64,000 nt of DNA from Actinokineospora auranticolor (GTDB lineage: Bacteria > Actinomycetota > Actinomycetes > Mycobacteriales > Pseudonocardiaceae). Shown here piece after piece: positions 1 to 8,212 of this stretch. Made by a program: the position numbers and the translations under genes. Each line of letters begins with the position of its first letter. The stretch's first letter is position 1. The stretch lies in contig NZ_PTIX01000002.1 of NCBI RefSeq assembly GCF_002934265.1, positions 434,001 to 498,000 on the forward strand, written 5' to 3'. The notes under the pieces are model-generated. The model saw only the letters and a program-made list of their open reading frames with translations. It was not told the DNA's origin and did not search any database.

Positions 1-1
1 G

Positions 2-949
2 CTCAAGGCGGCGATCACCCCGAGGGTGCTGCCGCCGGAGACCACGCTGGCCAAGACCAACGCCCGGTTGACGGTGTTCGGCCTGGGGGCCGGTGCCGCG
101 GCGGGTGGTGTCGCCGCGTTGTTCGCCAACATCTTCGGCTCGCCCGGCGCCCTGTGGTTCACGGTCCTGATCTGCGGCGTCGGTGCCGTGCAGGCGTTGA
201 AGATCCCCGCCTGGGTGGAGGTCACCGAGGGCGAGGTGCCCGCGTCGATCAGCGCCCGGATGCCGCTGCCCACGGCGAACAAGCGCAGACCCATGGGCAG
301 GCACGTGGTGGTGTCGCTGTGGGGCAACGGCACGATCCGGGTGCTCACCGGGTTCCTGATGATGTTCGCCGCGTTCGCCGTGCGCGCGCAGAACGAGGCC
401 GAGCCGTTCCAGCAGCTGCTGCTGCTCGGCCTGATCGCGGGCGCGGCGGGGCTGGGCAGCTTCGCGGGCAACGCGATCGGGGCGCGGGTGCACGTCCGCA
501 ACCACGAGCAGCTCGTGCTCGGCTGCGTCATCGGCGCGCTGGCCGCGACGGTCGTGGCGACGATCACCGCGGGCATCTTCGCGGCCACCGTCGTCGGCCT
601 GGTCGGCGCGGTGGCGAGCGCGCTGGCGAAGAACAGCCTCGACGCGGTGATCCAGGACGAGCTGCCGGAGGAATCCCGGGCGTCGGCGTTCGGGCGCTCG
701 GAGACCGTGCTGCAGTTGGGCTGGGTGTTCGGCGGCGCGGTCGGCGTGCTGCTGCCGCCGATCTGGTGGGTCGGCTTCCTGGTGGTGTCGATCATGCTGG
801 GGGTCGGTCTGGCGCAGACGCTGGTGACTCGCGGCGGCGGCTCGCTCATCCCCGGGTTCGGCGGGCAGGGCGCGGCGAGCGCGGCAGCCGCGCTGCGCCG
901 CTTCGGCCCCGCGCGGCCCGCGGCGCGACCGGCCGGTGAGGACACGTAG
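2..949 (+). CDS. MFS transporter, C-terminal part (5' end outside window)
   Basis: The reading frame is open from the first bases of the window, so only the C-terminal ~315 residues are visible and the start lies upstream. It shows repeated hydrophobic segments of about 20 residues rich in Gly and Ala (for example near residues 30-60, 115-135, 145-165, 185-215 and 245-280). These are separated by short charged loops, as in a major facilitator permease. The tail after the last helix is Ala/Arg/Pro-rich and probably cytoplasmic. The substrate cannot be told from the sequence. It is followed directly by a DUF2771 lipoprotein gene, a pairing that also occurs, from memory, around Rv0875c/Rv0876c of M. 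tuberculosis. Confidence 0.8.
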   Translation, partial: LKAAITPRVLPPETTLAKTNARLTVFGLGAGAAAGGVAALFANIFGSPGALWFTVLICGVGAVQALKIPAWVEVTEGEVPASISARMPLPTANKRRPMGRHVVVSLWGNGTIRVLTGFLMMFAAFAVRAQNEAEPFQQLLLLGLIAGAAGLGSFAGNAIGARVHVRNHEQLVLGCVIGALAATVVATITAGIFAATVVGLVGAVASALAKNSLDAVIQDELPEESRASAFGRSETVLQLGWVFGGAVGVLLPPIWWVGFLVVSIMLGVGLAQTLVTRGGGSLIPGFGGQGAASAAAALRRFGPARPAARPAGEDT

Positions 950-952
950 GGT
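947..952 (+). promoter_or_regulatory. -10 box (TAGGGT) of a leaderless promoter for the DUF2771 gene
   Basis: TAGGGT fits the actinobacterial TANNNT -10 consensus and ends 7 nt before the GTG at 960, the geometry of a leaderless transcript. It overlaps the stop codon of the MFS gene. Confidence 0.55.
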
Positions 953-959
953 CAGCCCC

Positions 960-1430
960 GTGCGCCGAGTCCTCACCGCAGCCCTGACCTGCGTCACCGT
1001 CGCGGTGGTGGCCGGGTGCGCCCCGCCGCCGAAGCCCGAGGTGACCTTCTACTCCGACGGCAACAGCGTCTCCGTCGGACCGGTGAACGCGAACTGCCCC
1101 GACGGTGTGCTGCGCGGCTGCAAGACCCCGGTCTTCGGCTCGCTGCGCATGCGCATGGGCAAGACGGTGCAGATCTCGGTGCCGTCGGAGATCTCCGAGA
1201 GCCCCTGGGGCGTGACGTTCTCCTACGCCAACGGCGAGGGCCGGATCATCGACGGCAGCAGCAAGCTCTTCTTCCCGCAGGCCAAGCAGCACGCGTTCAC
1301 CCTCGACCTGCCGTCGGACGACGACACGCTGCTGATGGTCATCGTGCAGAAGGTCGCCTTCCCCGACGCGAACCGGCCCGCGACGACGGGCATGTGGGTG
1401 CTACAGGGGGACCTGGACCGGAAGAAGTAG
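960..1430 (+). CDS. DUF2771 family lipoprotein
   Basis: This encodes a 156-residue exported protein. A positively charged start (Met-Arg-Arg) is followed by a hydrophobic stretch and a lipobox ending VVAGC, so it is predicted to be cleaved and lipidated at that Cys near residue 19. The mature part contains a Cys pair (CPDGVLRGC) and looks like a compact beta-rich domain of the DUF2771 type; no function is known for the family. An in-frame GTG at 936 would add eight residues. I prefer GTG 960 because a TANNNT box lies 7 nt before it and the shorter protein begins with a normal signal peptide. Confidence 0.75.
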   Translation: MRRVLTAALTCVTVAVVAGCAPPPKPEVTFYSDGNSVSVGPVNANCPDGVLRGCKTPVFGSLRMRMGKTVQISVPSEISESPWGVTFSYANGEGRIIDGSSKLFFPQAKQHAFTLDLPSDDDTLLMVIVQKVAFPDANRPATTGMWVLQGDLDRKK

Positions 1431-1437
1431 CCGCCGG

Positions 1438-1824
1438 TTACGGGTCGAGCTCGCGGGCGACCGCGCGGACGACCTCGGCGATCCGCTTGGTGACCTTGCG
1501 GTCGGGGTAGCGACCGCGCTGCAGGTCGGGCTGGACGGTGGACTCCAGCATCTTGATCATGTCCTCGACCAGGCCGTGCAGCTCCTCGGCGGGACGGCGC
1601 CTGGCCTCGACGACCGACGGCGGCGCGTCCACGAGCCGGACCGAGAGCGCCTGCGGCCCCCGGCGCCCGTCGGCGACGCCGAACTCGATGCGCTGCCCGG
1701 CCTTGAGCCCGGACACCCCCGCGGGCAGCGCGGACGCGCGGACGTAGACGTCCTCGCCCCCGTCCTGCGTGACGAACCCGAAGCCCTTCTCCGAGTCGTA
1801 CCACTTGACCTTGCCGGTCGGCAC
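1438..1824 (-). CDS. cspB: Cold-shock domain protein, CspB type with C-terminal extension
   Basis: The protein is 128 residues. The first ~68 residues form a cold-shock domain with the RNP1-like motif KGFGFV and the RNP2-like motif EDVYVR, so it should bind single-stranded nucleic acid as an RNA chaperone. The C-terminal ~55 residues are helical and charged ([26 protein letters not shown]). They closely resemble the tail of the mycobacterial CspB-like protein (Rv0871, from memory), which ordinary 67-residue Csps lack. I chose the GTG at 1824 ([10 protein letters not shown]) because that is where the family normally begins; a GTG three codons upstream (1833) is possible. It is transcribed toward the DUF2771 gene. 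Confidence 0.85.
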   Translation of the reverse strand: MPTGKVKWYDSEKGFGFVTQDGGEDVYVRASALPAGVSGLKAGQRIEFGVADGRRGPQALSVRLVDAPPSVVEARRRPAEELHGLVEDMIKMLESTVQPDLQRGRYPDRKVTKRIAEVVRAVARELDP

Positions 1825-2022
1825 AGCACTCACCGTTCCCTACGTCGTCGCCTCGCCCCGCGCGCCGCGGACCCATCGCCCGCGCAAAGCGAACGCGCCC
1901 CGGGCGCACACCCTGGACGCGTCCCCCAAGCCTAGGCCACGCCGAGGCTCGGCAGTTGAGTCGCCTCAGCCCCGCCCAGGCGTTACCACCGCCTTCGCGG
2001 TGGTCGAAACGAACGGGGCGCT

Positions 2023-2028
2023 TATCCT
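2023..2028 (+). promoter_or_regulatory. -10 box (TATCCT) of a leaderless promoter
   Basis: TATCCT ends 6 nt before the ATG at 2035, consistent with a leaderless mRNA for the small membrane protein. Confidence 0.55.
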
Positions 2029-2034
2029 GTTCCC

Positions 2035-2226
2035 ATGACCGCCCAGACCCACCGCGACCTGCCGATGCGCGTCGCTTTCCTGCTGTTCGGCCTCGGCTTG
2101 CTGGCGGTTGTGGCCATCTTCACCCTGAGCCTGTTCGACCGGCACGCCTCTTGGCTGTGGGCGGTGTCGATGGCCTTGCCCGCCGGTCTGGTGCTGGGTG
2201 TGGTCCGGTTGGTCCGCAACCGCTAG
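2035..2226 (+). CDS. Small two-helix membrane protein
   Basis: This is a 63-residue protein with two hydrophobic segments (about residues 12-32 and 39-58) separated by a short DRHASW loop. It ends in a basic tail (RLVRNR), which suggests an N-in/C-in membrane hairpin. No catalytic motif is visible and I do not recognise the family. A -10-like box with correct leaderless spacing supports expression. It lies between cspB and a HAD phosphatase, both on the other strand. Confidence 0.6.
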   Translation: MTAQTHRDLPMRVAFLLFGLGLLAVVAIFTLSLFDRHASWLWAVSMALPAGLVLGVVRLVRNR

Positions 2227-2264
2227 ATCACTTATTCGCCAGGGTAGAGGGATTTCCCTCGTGG

Positions 2265-2903
2265 CTACAAGGGCTTTTGGGACTGGTAACCACCGGTATT
2301 GAGGTACTCGGATAGCCAGGCGGGGAATTCCTCGAGGCTCGTCAGAACCGCGTCGGCCCCGCTGGCGCGCAGTTGTTCGGCCGTGCACGGGCCGGTTGTG
2401 ACGCCGACCGCGAGTGCGCCCGCCGCCCGCGCGCCCGCCATATCGCCTTCGTGGTCGCCGACATAAACCGCGGCGCCGTGTTCGCGCAGCGACTCGGCCT
2501 TGGCCACCGACCAGCGGTTACCGACCAGCGCGTCGACGTGCCAACCGAACTGGGCAATGTGCCGCGCGGCGTTGGGCTCGTATTTCCCGGTCACCACCAA
2601 TGTGCGGCCACCGGCGGCGCGCACCGATTCCAGCGCGGCACCCGCGCCGGGTAGCGCGATGGTGACCGGAACCACGTACTCCGGGTACATGGCTCGGAAC
2701 CGGGTGGCCAGCGCCGGTATCCGCGCCTCCGGTACGGCGAATCCGCGGAACGCCACCTCCAGCGGCGGACCGAGGTTGGCCGCGAAGTGCTCGCCGTCGA
2801 GGTCGAAACCGGTTTCCGCGGCCAGCGCCGCCATCGCGGCGACCATGCCGGGCCGGGGGTCGATCAGGGTCATGTCGAGGTCGAAACCGACAGCCAGGCC
2901 CAT
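2265..2903 (-). CDS. HAD-superfamily hydrolase (phosphoglycolate-phosphatase-like)
   Basis: The 212-residue protein begins with the HAD motif I FDLDMTLID (nucleophile Asp8, acid/base Asp10). Motif II is VVTGK (Thr in place of the usual Ser/Thr-Asn context), and later come a conserved Lys region (KAESLREH) and the acidic motif VGDHEGDM that binds Mg2+. The helical cap inserted after motif I is that of the PGP/beta-phosphoglucomutase class, so a small phosphorylated metabolite is the likely substrate. The ATG at 2903 has a GGAGAGGGG ribosome-binding site 8 nt upstream and a TAGGAT box further up. It is divergent from the yccF gene. Confidence 0.8.
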   Translation of the reverse strand: MGLAVGFDLDMTLIDPRPGMVAAMAALAAETGFDLDGEHFAANLGPPLEVAFRGFAVPEARIPALATRFRAMYPEYVVPVTIALPGAGAALESVRAAGGRTLVVTGKYEPNAARHIAQFGWHVDALVGNRWSVAKAESLREHGAAVYVGDHEGDMAGARAAGALAVGVTTGPCTAEQLRASGADAVLTSLEEFPAWLSEYLNTGGYQSQKPL

Positions 2904-2982
2904 GTGCGCGCGTCCCCTCTCCGCTCACCCGATCCTAGTGAGCGGACCACACTCCCCCGCCCACTTGCGCGACACTGATCAC

Positions 2983-3357
2983 GTGCGCCTACTGCTGAAC
3001 GTGATCTGGCTCTTCTTCTGCGGCTTCTGGATGGCGGTGGGGTACGTCATCGCGGGGGTGATCTGCTGCGTGCTGATCATCACCATCCCGTTCGGCCTGG
3101 CCTCCTTCCGGATCGCCAACTACGCCCTCTGGCCCTTCGGCCGGACCATCGAGCCCCGCCGCGACGCGGGCGCGGGCTCCGCCATCGGCAACCTCATCTG
3201 GATCGTCTTCGCGGGCTGGTGGCTGGCGCTGGGCCACGTCGTGACGGGTTTGCTGCTGTGCGTCACGATCATCGGCATCCCGCTGGGCATCGCCAACTTC
3301 AAGATGATCCCGATCTCCCTGGTCCCGCTGGGTTCCCGGATCGTGCCCACGGCGTAG
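2983..3357 (+). CDS. YccF domain inner-membrane protein
   Basis: The 124-residue membrane protein consists of two similar halves. Each has a hydrophobic segment with the pattern LxxVIWxxFxGxWxAxGxxxxGxxxCxxIITIPFGxAxFxxAxxxLxPFG, the signature of the YccF (DUF307) family. The halves begin near residues 1 and 65, giving about four membrane segments. Function is unknown in the family; the E. coli homologue is an uncharacterised inner-membrane protein. I start it at GTG 2983, where the family similarity begins; upstream codons in this frame are antisense to the HAD gene. The stop is 4 nt before the start of the KAP NTPase gene, so the two are probably co-transcribed. Confidence 0.8.
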   Translation: MRLLLNVIWLFFCGFWMAVGYVIAGVICCVLIITIPFGLASFRIANYALWPFGRTIEPRRDAGAGSAIGNLIWIVFAGWWLALGHVVTGLLLCVTIIGIPLGIANFKMIPISLVPLGSRIVPTA

Positions 3358-3361
3358 GCGC

Positions 3362-5734
3362 GTGGACCTGGCGTTGGCGGCCCCGGACAGCCGCGTCCTG
3401 CTGATCATCGCGGGGTACGCGGCCGAGGACCGGCTCTCACCCATGCCGCTGTCCACCAGCCGCGTGCACCGGGTGCGCCGTGCGCTGCTCGACCGGTGCG
3501 GCGTCACCCCGGACCGTCTACTGGTGGTGACCGAACCGGAACGCCCCGATTACGTGGCCGCCATCGCGTGGGCCGTGGCCGGGACGCGGCGGCTGCTCGT
3601 CTACTACTCCGGGCACTCGCACCTCGACGGCGAAACCCACCTGGCCCAGGGTTCCTCGGTGTCCGGGGTCACCTCGACGTGGTTCCCGGTCAGCGTGCTC
3701 ACCAACGCGATCGCGAGCAGCGACGTCGAAACCGCGTACCTGGCGCTGGAAACCGGCTACGCCCGGCACGCGCCCGTGGGGGTGGCGCCGCGCGGGTACC
3801 TGCTCGCCGCCGCGGGCAGCGCCTACAGCGCGGGGCTGGCGGACGTGCTGACCAACGGCATCGAGGGTGGTCCCCCGACCCTCACCTTCCGGCAGGTCGC
3901 GGACCGCCTGATCGCGGACATGGCGCGGGACGACTGGAAGCTGCCCGTGCTGACCGGGTGGGGCGAGGAGGACCTGCCGTTCGTCGGCAACGCGGCGGCG
4001 CGCGACCACACCGCCGACCGGCTCGGCCCGGTGCGCATCCGGGGCTTCGGCGACCAGCGCGCGGATCGGGACCTGCTGGACCGCGCGCACCTGGTCACCG
4101 TGCTCGCCGACACCCTGCGCGAGCCACCGGACAACGACCGCGGGCCCACGGTGGTCACCATCGAGGGACCGTGGGGTTCGGGCAAGAGCACGCTGCTGGA
4201 CCTGGTCAAGCGGGAAGTCTCCGGCACCTGCGCGGCACCGCCGCCGGACCCGCCGCTGCGCGTGGCGCGGGCTTGCGCGCTGCTGCGCAGGCCACCGCCG
4301 GAACCCGCGCGCGAGCCGCGGCCCGGTTCGACACCGGTGGTCGTGGAGTTCAACTCGTGGCTGTACCAGTCCGACCAGCAGGTCTGGGCCGGGCTGGCAC
4401 GGGAGTTGACCAAGGCGGTCGAGGACGCGGTCTACCCGGACGCCGAGTCGCGGCAGCGGTTCTGGTTCACCCGCAACCTCGGCAAGATCGACCGGCCCGG
4501 GCTGCGGCGCGCGATCTGGCGGCGGATCAGGTCGCCGCTGCTGGCCGCGGGCACCCTGGCGCTGGGCATCCCGGTCGCGAGCCTGCTGGCCCGCGACCAG
4601 TCCAGCGGCCGGTTCCTGGGACTGACCCCGGGCTGGTTCGTGCTGCTGCCCGCCGCGCTGCTGGTCGCGGGGCTGACGCACACCGCCTACCGGTTCTTCC
4701 GGGGCCGGGCGGCGAGTTTCCTGCCCAGCGAGCTGTTCCACGGGCCGCTGACCAGCGGGGCGTTCACCCAGACCGCGCCACCGACGGACCCGGCGGTGCG
4801 CGACCCGTATTACCACGCGCGGTCCGGGTACCTCTACCTCACGCAGCACGACGTGGGTGAGCTGCTCGGCGAACTCGCGGGCGCGGGCAGGCACCTCGTG
4901 GTGTTCATCGACGACCTCGACCGCTGCCTCCCGCACACCACGGCGGAGGTGCTGAGCGCGATCAACGTGTTCATCTGCGGCGGTCTGCCGCGCACGCGGT
5001 TCGTCATCGGGCTCGACCCGGGGACCGTCGCGGCGCACATCGACCACTCCTACCGGGACCTCGCCGACGGCGGCCGGGTCCGGCACCCGCACGACCCGAG
5101 TCCGGGGTGGACGTTCCTGCGCAAGCTCGTGCAGCTCCCGGTCCGGTTGCCCGCCATCGCCGAGGAGGCCACCGGCCCGGTGCTCGACCACCACCTCGGC
5201 CCGGTCCAGCACCAAGCGCGCGGAACCATGCGCGAGCTCGACGTGCGCGACGACCTGTCCACGACCGACACCGCGACTGCGGTGCCGGTCGTCGCCGAGG
5301 CGCCGAGCGCGGTGGAGGCGGTGCCGCTGGAGCGGCATCCGGTGGTGCGGGGCGTGTTGCGGCGGCGGTTGGCGGCGCAGGAGAGCGGGACGGTCCGTGA
5401 GTACAAGCGGCTCATCACGGTGTGGCAGTTCTACCTGCGCGTGGTGACGTTGGCCGATGGGGCGCCGTCGGTGGACCGGGCGTGCGAGTTGATCGCGGTG
5501 GCGGAGTTGGCGACGCGGTGGCCGGGGTACCAGGACGCGCTCGGCAAGGTCGTTGGGGGTGGACGTGGGCTTGGTCTCTTAGCGGCCGCGGTCGACGACG
5601 ATCTCGAGTGGGACACCGTTGTGGGCAGGCTCGGGTTCGGCCACTCCGACCGGGAGGCGGCGAGCGGGATTCGGGCGCTCCTGCGGGAGTTCGACGCGGT
5701 GAACGTCGCCGCGCTCAGTCAGCGGTTGCGCTAG
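3362..5734 (+). CDS. KAP-family P-loop NTPase with N-terminal caspase-like (pseudo-protease) domain
   Basis: This is a 790-residue two-part protein. Residues ~10-215 follow the layout of bacterial caspase-like domains: a beta strand RVLLIIAGY, later LLVYYSGHS with His85 at the catalytic-His position, then a strand AYLALETGYA where the catalytic motif (usually LDCCxSG) should be, and a closing DLPFVGNAAA. There is no Cys between residues 47 and 289, so the nucleophile is missing. Residues ~240-790 are a KAP NTPase: Walker A GPWGSGKST (269-277), the KAP motif FNSWLYQ (330-336), two membrane segments inserted between Walker A and B (~392-410 and ~424-442), and Walker B VVFIDDLDRC (513-522). KAP proteins are membrane-anchored ATPases often found in conflict and signalling systems. 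The gene starts 4 nt after yccF, and its last 20 bp overlap the convergent phosphatase gene. Confidence 0.8.
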   Translation: MDLALAAPDSRVLLIIAGYAAEDRLSPMPLSTSRVHRVRRALLDRCGVTPDRLLVVTEPERPDYVAAIAWAVAGTRRLLVYYSGHSHLDGETHLAQGSSVSGVTSTWFPVSVLTNAIASSDVETAYLALETGYARHAPVGVAPRGYLLAAAGSAYSAGLADVLTNGIEGGPPTLTFRQVADRLIADMARDDWKLPVLTGWGEEDLPFVGNAAARDHTADRLGPVRIRGFGDQRADRDLLDRAHLVTVLADTLREPPDNDRGPTVVTIEGPWGSGKSTLLDLVKREVSGTCAAPPPDPPLRVARACALLRRPPPEPAREPRPGSTPVVVEFNSWLYQSDQQVWAGLARELTKAVEDAVYPDAESRQRFWFTRNLGKIDRPGLRRAIWRRIRSPLLAAGTLALGIPVASLLARDQSSGRFLGLTPGWFVLLPAALLVAGLTHTAYRFFRGRAASFLPSELFHGPLTSGAFTQTAPPTDPAVRDPYYHARSGYLYLTQHDVGELLGELAGAGRHLVVFIDDLDRCLPHTTAEVLSAINVFICGGLPRTRFVIGLDPGTVAAHIDHSYRDLADGGRVRHPHDPSPGWTFLRKLVQLPVRLPAIAEEATGPVLDHHLGPVQHQARGTMRELDVRDDLSTTDTATAVPVVAEAPSAVEAVPLERHPVVRGVLRRRLAAQESGTVREYKRLITVWQFYLRVVTLADGAPSVDRACELIAVAELATRWPGYQDALGKVVGGGRGLGLLAAAVDDDLEWDTVVGRLGFGHSDREAASGIRALLREFDAVNVAALSQRLR

Positions 5735-6767
5735 TCCCCGGCTTCTCGGGCTCGTCGATCACGGACGACTCGGCGGACTCGGCAGCCTCGGTGGGTTCCT
5801 CAACCTCCGCGGAGTCCTCGGCTTCGACGACTTCCTCGGCGTCAACGACCTCGACGGCTTCATCGGGCTCGTCGGCCGCCGCGGGCTCGTCGGAGCTCGG
5901 TTCCACTGGGGAGACCGGTCGGTCAGCCTCGTCCGGTTCCTCGGTCGCCGACTCCCACGGCAGCCGCACGACCAGGCACGGGCCGCCGACGAACAGGCCC
6001 GCGTCGATGCCCAGCACCTTGCCGCCCGCGTACCGCAGCGGCCCGTCGACCTCGGTCGGCAGGATGCCGAGCTGGTCGGCGATCACGCTGTGGCCGTGCA
6101 CGATCTGCTCGCCGCCCAGGGCCGCGAGCAGCGCGTGGGCCACCTGCTCCCCGTCGGGGCCGCGGAACGCGTAGCGGGTGGTCATCCGGCGCCAGACCTC
6201 CCACCACTGGCTGATGTCGTCCGAGCGCAGGATGCCCTCGACGGCGGTGTTGATCGTCGGGATGTCCACGCCCCAGCCCAGGTACTCCGTGGTGTCGGAG
6301 TGCATCAGCAGGTGGTCGCCGACCAGCGCCAGGACCGGGCGGCTGACCAGCCACTCGACGTGGGCGGGGGTCAGGGCCTCCTGGTCGGTGCCCTTGCCGC
6401 CGTTCATCTGCCAGCTGCGGGCGAAGCTGCGCGGGCCGAAGTCCGACGGCACCTCCTCGTCGCCGAAGCGGTGCATGCCCAGCAGCAGGATCTCGTGGTT
6501 GCCCAGCAGGGTCTCCACCCGGCCGCCCGCCGCGGCGGCGCTGTCGGACAGCGACCGGACCAGGTCGATCACACCGATGCCGTCCGGGCCGCGGTCGACG
6601 AAGTCGCCGAGGAACCACAGGTGGTCCGACCCGCCCGCCCACTCGCCGTCGGCGGTGGCCAGGCCGGCTTCGCGCAGGGCGTCGAGCAGTTCGTCGCGGT
6701 GCCCGTGCACGTCGCCGACCACGTAGGTCGCCCCCGCGCCGTCCGCCTCGGGGCTGTCCTGCTGCAC
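5715..6767 (-). CDS. Calcineurin-like metallophosphoesterase with acidic tail
   Basis: The 350-residue protein carries the complete metal-binding set of the PPP/calcineurin-like phosphatases: GDVHGH (18-23), GDFVDRG (54-60), GNHE (89-92), and later a histidine (LLMHSD) and VHGHS. It should be a binuclear-metal phosphatase, of Ser/Thr-phosphatase or diadenosine-tetraphosphatase type. After about residue 260 it changes into a ~90-residue tail almost entirely of Glu, Asp, Ala, Pro and Val, probably disordered. I start it at GTG 6767, just before the catalytic domain; upstream codons in the frame encode only the antisense of flanking DNA. Its 3' end overlaps the convergent KAP gene by 20 bp. Confidence 0.8.
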   Translation of the reverse strand: MQQDSPEADGAGATYVVGDVHGHRDELLDALREAGLATADGEWAGGSDHLWFLGDFVDRGPDGIGVIDLVRSLSDSAAAAGGRVETLLGNHEILLLGMHRFGDEEVPSDFGPRSFARSWQMNGGKGTDQEALTPAHVEWLVSRPVLALVGDHLLMHSDTTEYLGWGVDIPTINTAVEGILRSDDISQWWEVWRRMTTRYAFRGPDGEQVAHALLAALGGEQIVHGHSVIADQLGILPTEVDGPLRYAGGKVLGIDAGLFVGGPCLVVRLPWESATEEPDEADRPVSPVEPSSDEPAAADEPDEAVEVVDAEEVVEAEDSAEVEEPTEAAESAESSVIDEPEKPGTSATAD

Positions 6768-6865
6768 AGCGACGACGATAGGGGAGCCGCGACGGCGACG
6801 CGCAGTGATCGCCAAGCCCGACGGCCAGCGGATACCGAACGTGACCACACCCACCCCCGGCCGAA

Positions 6866-7657
6866 CTACCGCTGGGCGAACGGGTCGGCGGTGTGGCCGA
6901 CCAGGTCGGCGACCGAGTCGAGCACCAGCGTGGGCCGGTACGGGAACAGGTCCGCGGTCTGCGCCCCGGAGATCCCCGACAGCACCAGGATCGTGTGCAA
7001 CCCCGCCTCCAATCCGCTGCGCACGTCGGTGTCCATCCGGTCGCCGATCATGAGCGTCGTCTCCGAGTGTGCCCCCAACGCGCGCAGCGCGGACCGCATC
7101 ATCAACGGGTTCGGCTTGCCCACGTAGTAGGGCGCGCGGCCGGTGGCGCGTTCGATCAGCGCGGCCACGGAGCCGGTCGCGGGCAGCGAGCCCTCGCGGC
7201 TGGGGCCGGTGGCGTCCGGGTTCGTCGCGATGAACCGGGCACCCTCCTCGATCAGCCGGATGGCCCGGGTGATCGCGGTGAAGCTGTAGGTGCGGGTCTC
7301 GCCGAGCACCACGTAGTCGGGGTCGCGGTCGGTGAGCACGTACCCGACCTGGTGCAGCGCGGTGGTGAGCCCGGCCTCGCCGATGACGAAGGCGGAGCCG
7401 CCGGGGCGCTGGGTGTCGAGGAACTTCGCGGTGGCCAGCGCCGAGGTCCAGATCGCGGACTCGGGCACGTCGAGGCCGGTGCGCAGGAGCCGGGCGCGCA
7501 GGTCGCGCGGGGTGTAGATGGAGTTGTTGGTCAGCACCAGGAAGGGCGTCGCGGCGGCGGTCAGCTCGCTGATCAGCACGTCCGCGCCCGGGATGAGGTG
7601 CTCCTCGTGCACCAGCACCCCGTCCATGTCCATCAGGTAGGTCCACCGGCCGCTCAT
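6866..7657 (-). CDS. HAD-IIA family hydrolase (NagD-like)
   Basis: The 263-residue protein has HAD motif I YLMDMDGVL (Asp10, Asp12), motif II LTNNS (Thr-Asn-Asn, typical of subfamily IIA), the substrate Lys in GKPNPLM and motif IV GDRMDTD. The region between motifs II and III is the large C2 cap of NagD/p-nitrophenylphosphatase proteins. It is predicted to remove phosphate from a nucleotide or sugar phosphate. A TAGCCT box 6 nt before the ATG suggests a leaderless transcript; that box overlaps the stop of the next gene upstream. Confidence 0.85.
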   Translation of the reverse strand: MSGRWTYLMDMDGVLVHEEHLIPGADVLISELTAAATPFLVLTNNSIYTPRDLRARLLRTGLDVPESAIWTSALATAKFLDTQRPGGSAFVIGEAGLTTALHQVGYVLTDRDPDYVVLGETRTYSFTAITRAIRLIEEGARFIATNPDATGPSREGSLPATGSVAALIERATGRAPYYVGKPNPLMMRSALRALGAHSETTLMIGDRMDTDVRSGLEAGLHTILVLSGISGAQTADLFPYRPTLVLDSVADLVGHTADPFAQR

Positions 7658-7663
7658 GGCGAG

Positions 7664-7669
7664 AGGCTA
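7664..7669 (-). promoter_or_regulatory. -10 box (TAGCCT) of a leaderless promoter for the HAD-IIA gene
   Basis: On the minus strand TAGCCT ends 6 nt before the ATG at 7657. It lies on the stop codon of the HTH-TOBE gene, so the two genes can be transcribed separately. Confidence 0.5.
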
Positions 7670-8098
7670 CCCAGCCGCCGGGTGCCGAGTGGACTGGACC
7701 ACTCGGTCCGGTGTCTCCACGATCACCTGCGTGGCCTTGACCAGCGCCACCGCCAGCGACCCCGGGACCAGCTCCAGCTCGCGCACCGCCTCCGTGCTCA
7801 TCAGCGACACCACCCGGTGCGGGCCGCACTGCAACTCGACCTGGGCCATCACCGCGTCGGCCTTGACCTCGGTGACCAACCCGACGAACCGGTTGCGGGC
7901 CGAGCGGCCGACCCCGGTCGGGTCCGGCACCTCGGTGGCCTGCGCGCGGGCGAACGCGGCGAGCACCGCGCCGTCGACGACCTTGCGGCCCGCGCCGTCC
8001 ACCTCGGCGGCGAGGTGCCCCTGCTCGACCCAGCGGCGCACGGTGTCGTCGCTGACCCCCAGCAGCCGGGCGGCCTCGGCGACCCTGAAATACGGCAT
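7667..8098 (-). CDS. HTH-TOBE (Mop-like) molybdate-responsive regulator candidate
   Basis: The 143-residue protein joins two short domains. Residues ~1-60 are an excisionase/MerR-like winged helix (FRVAEAARLLGVSDDTVRRWV), used to bind DNA. Residues ~72-138 resemble the TOBE/Mop fold: an SARNRFVGLVTEV strand, then a Val-rich barrel and GSLAVALVKATQVIVE, which in ModE, ModC and Mop proteins binds molybdate or tungstate. It is divergent from moaA with 114 bp between the starts, so a role as a molybdate-sensing regulator of Moco genes is a reasonable inference but not shown. The ATG at 8098 has a TAATGT box 7 nt upstream. Confidence 0.75.
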   Translation of the reverse strand: MPYFRVAEAARLLGVSDDTVRRWVEQGHLAAEVDGAGRKVVDGAVLAAFARAQATEVPDPTGVGRSARNRFVGLVTEVKADAVMAQVELQCGPHRVVSLMSTEAVRELELVPGSLAVALVKATQVIVETPDRVVQSTRHPAAG

Positions 8099-8105
8099 GG
8101 CAGAG

Positions 8106-8111
8106 ACATTA
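8106..8111 (-). promoter_or_regulatory. -10 box (TAATGT) of a leaderless promoter for the HTH-TOBE gene
   Basis: The minus-strand TAATGT ends 7 nt before the ATG at 8098, as expected for a leaderless transcript. Confidence 0.5.
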
Positions 8112-8199
8112 GTTCCGCAGCTGCGGCGCGGCTGCCCGGTGTGAGGTGAATGGTGAGCTACCGCTCGCGCCGGGTGTCCACCGGGTCGGCGACGAGGGC

Positions 8200-8205
8200 T
8201 ACCCT
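8200..8205 (+). promoter_or_regulatory. -10 box (TACCCT) of a leaderless promoter for moaA
   Basis: TACCCT ends 7 nt before the GTG at 8213. This box is the main reason for choosing GTG 8213 over the upstream ATG at 8150. Confidence 0.5.
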
Positions 8206-8212
8206 GGATCGG

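Noticed and set aside
8150-8212. Upstream ATG of moaA adding 21 residues
   Set aside because: The added residues are Arg/Ser/Thr-rich and unlike MoaA, and a -10 box lies between this ATG and the GTG at 8213.
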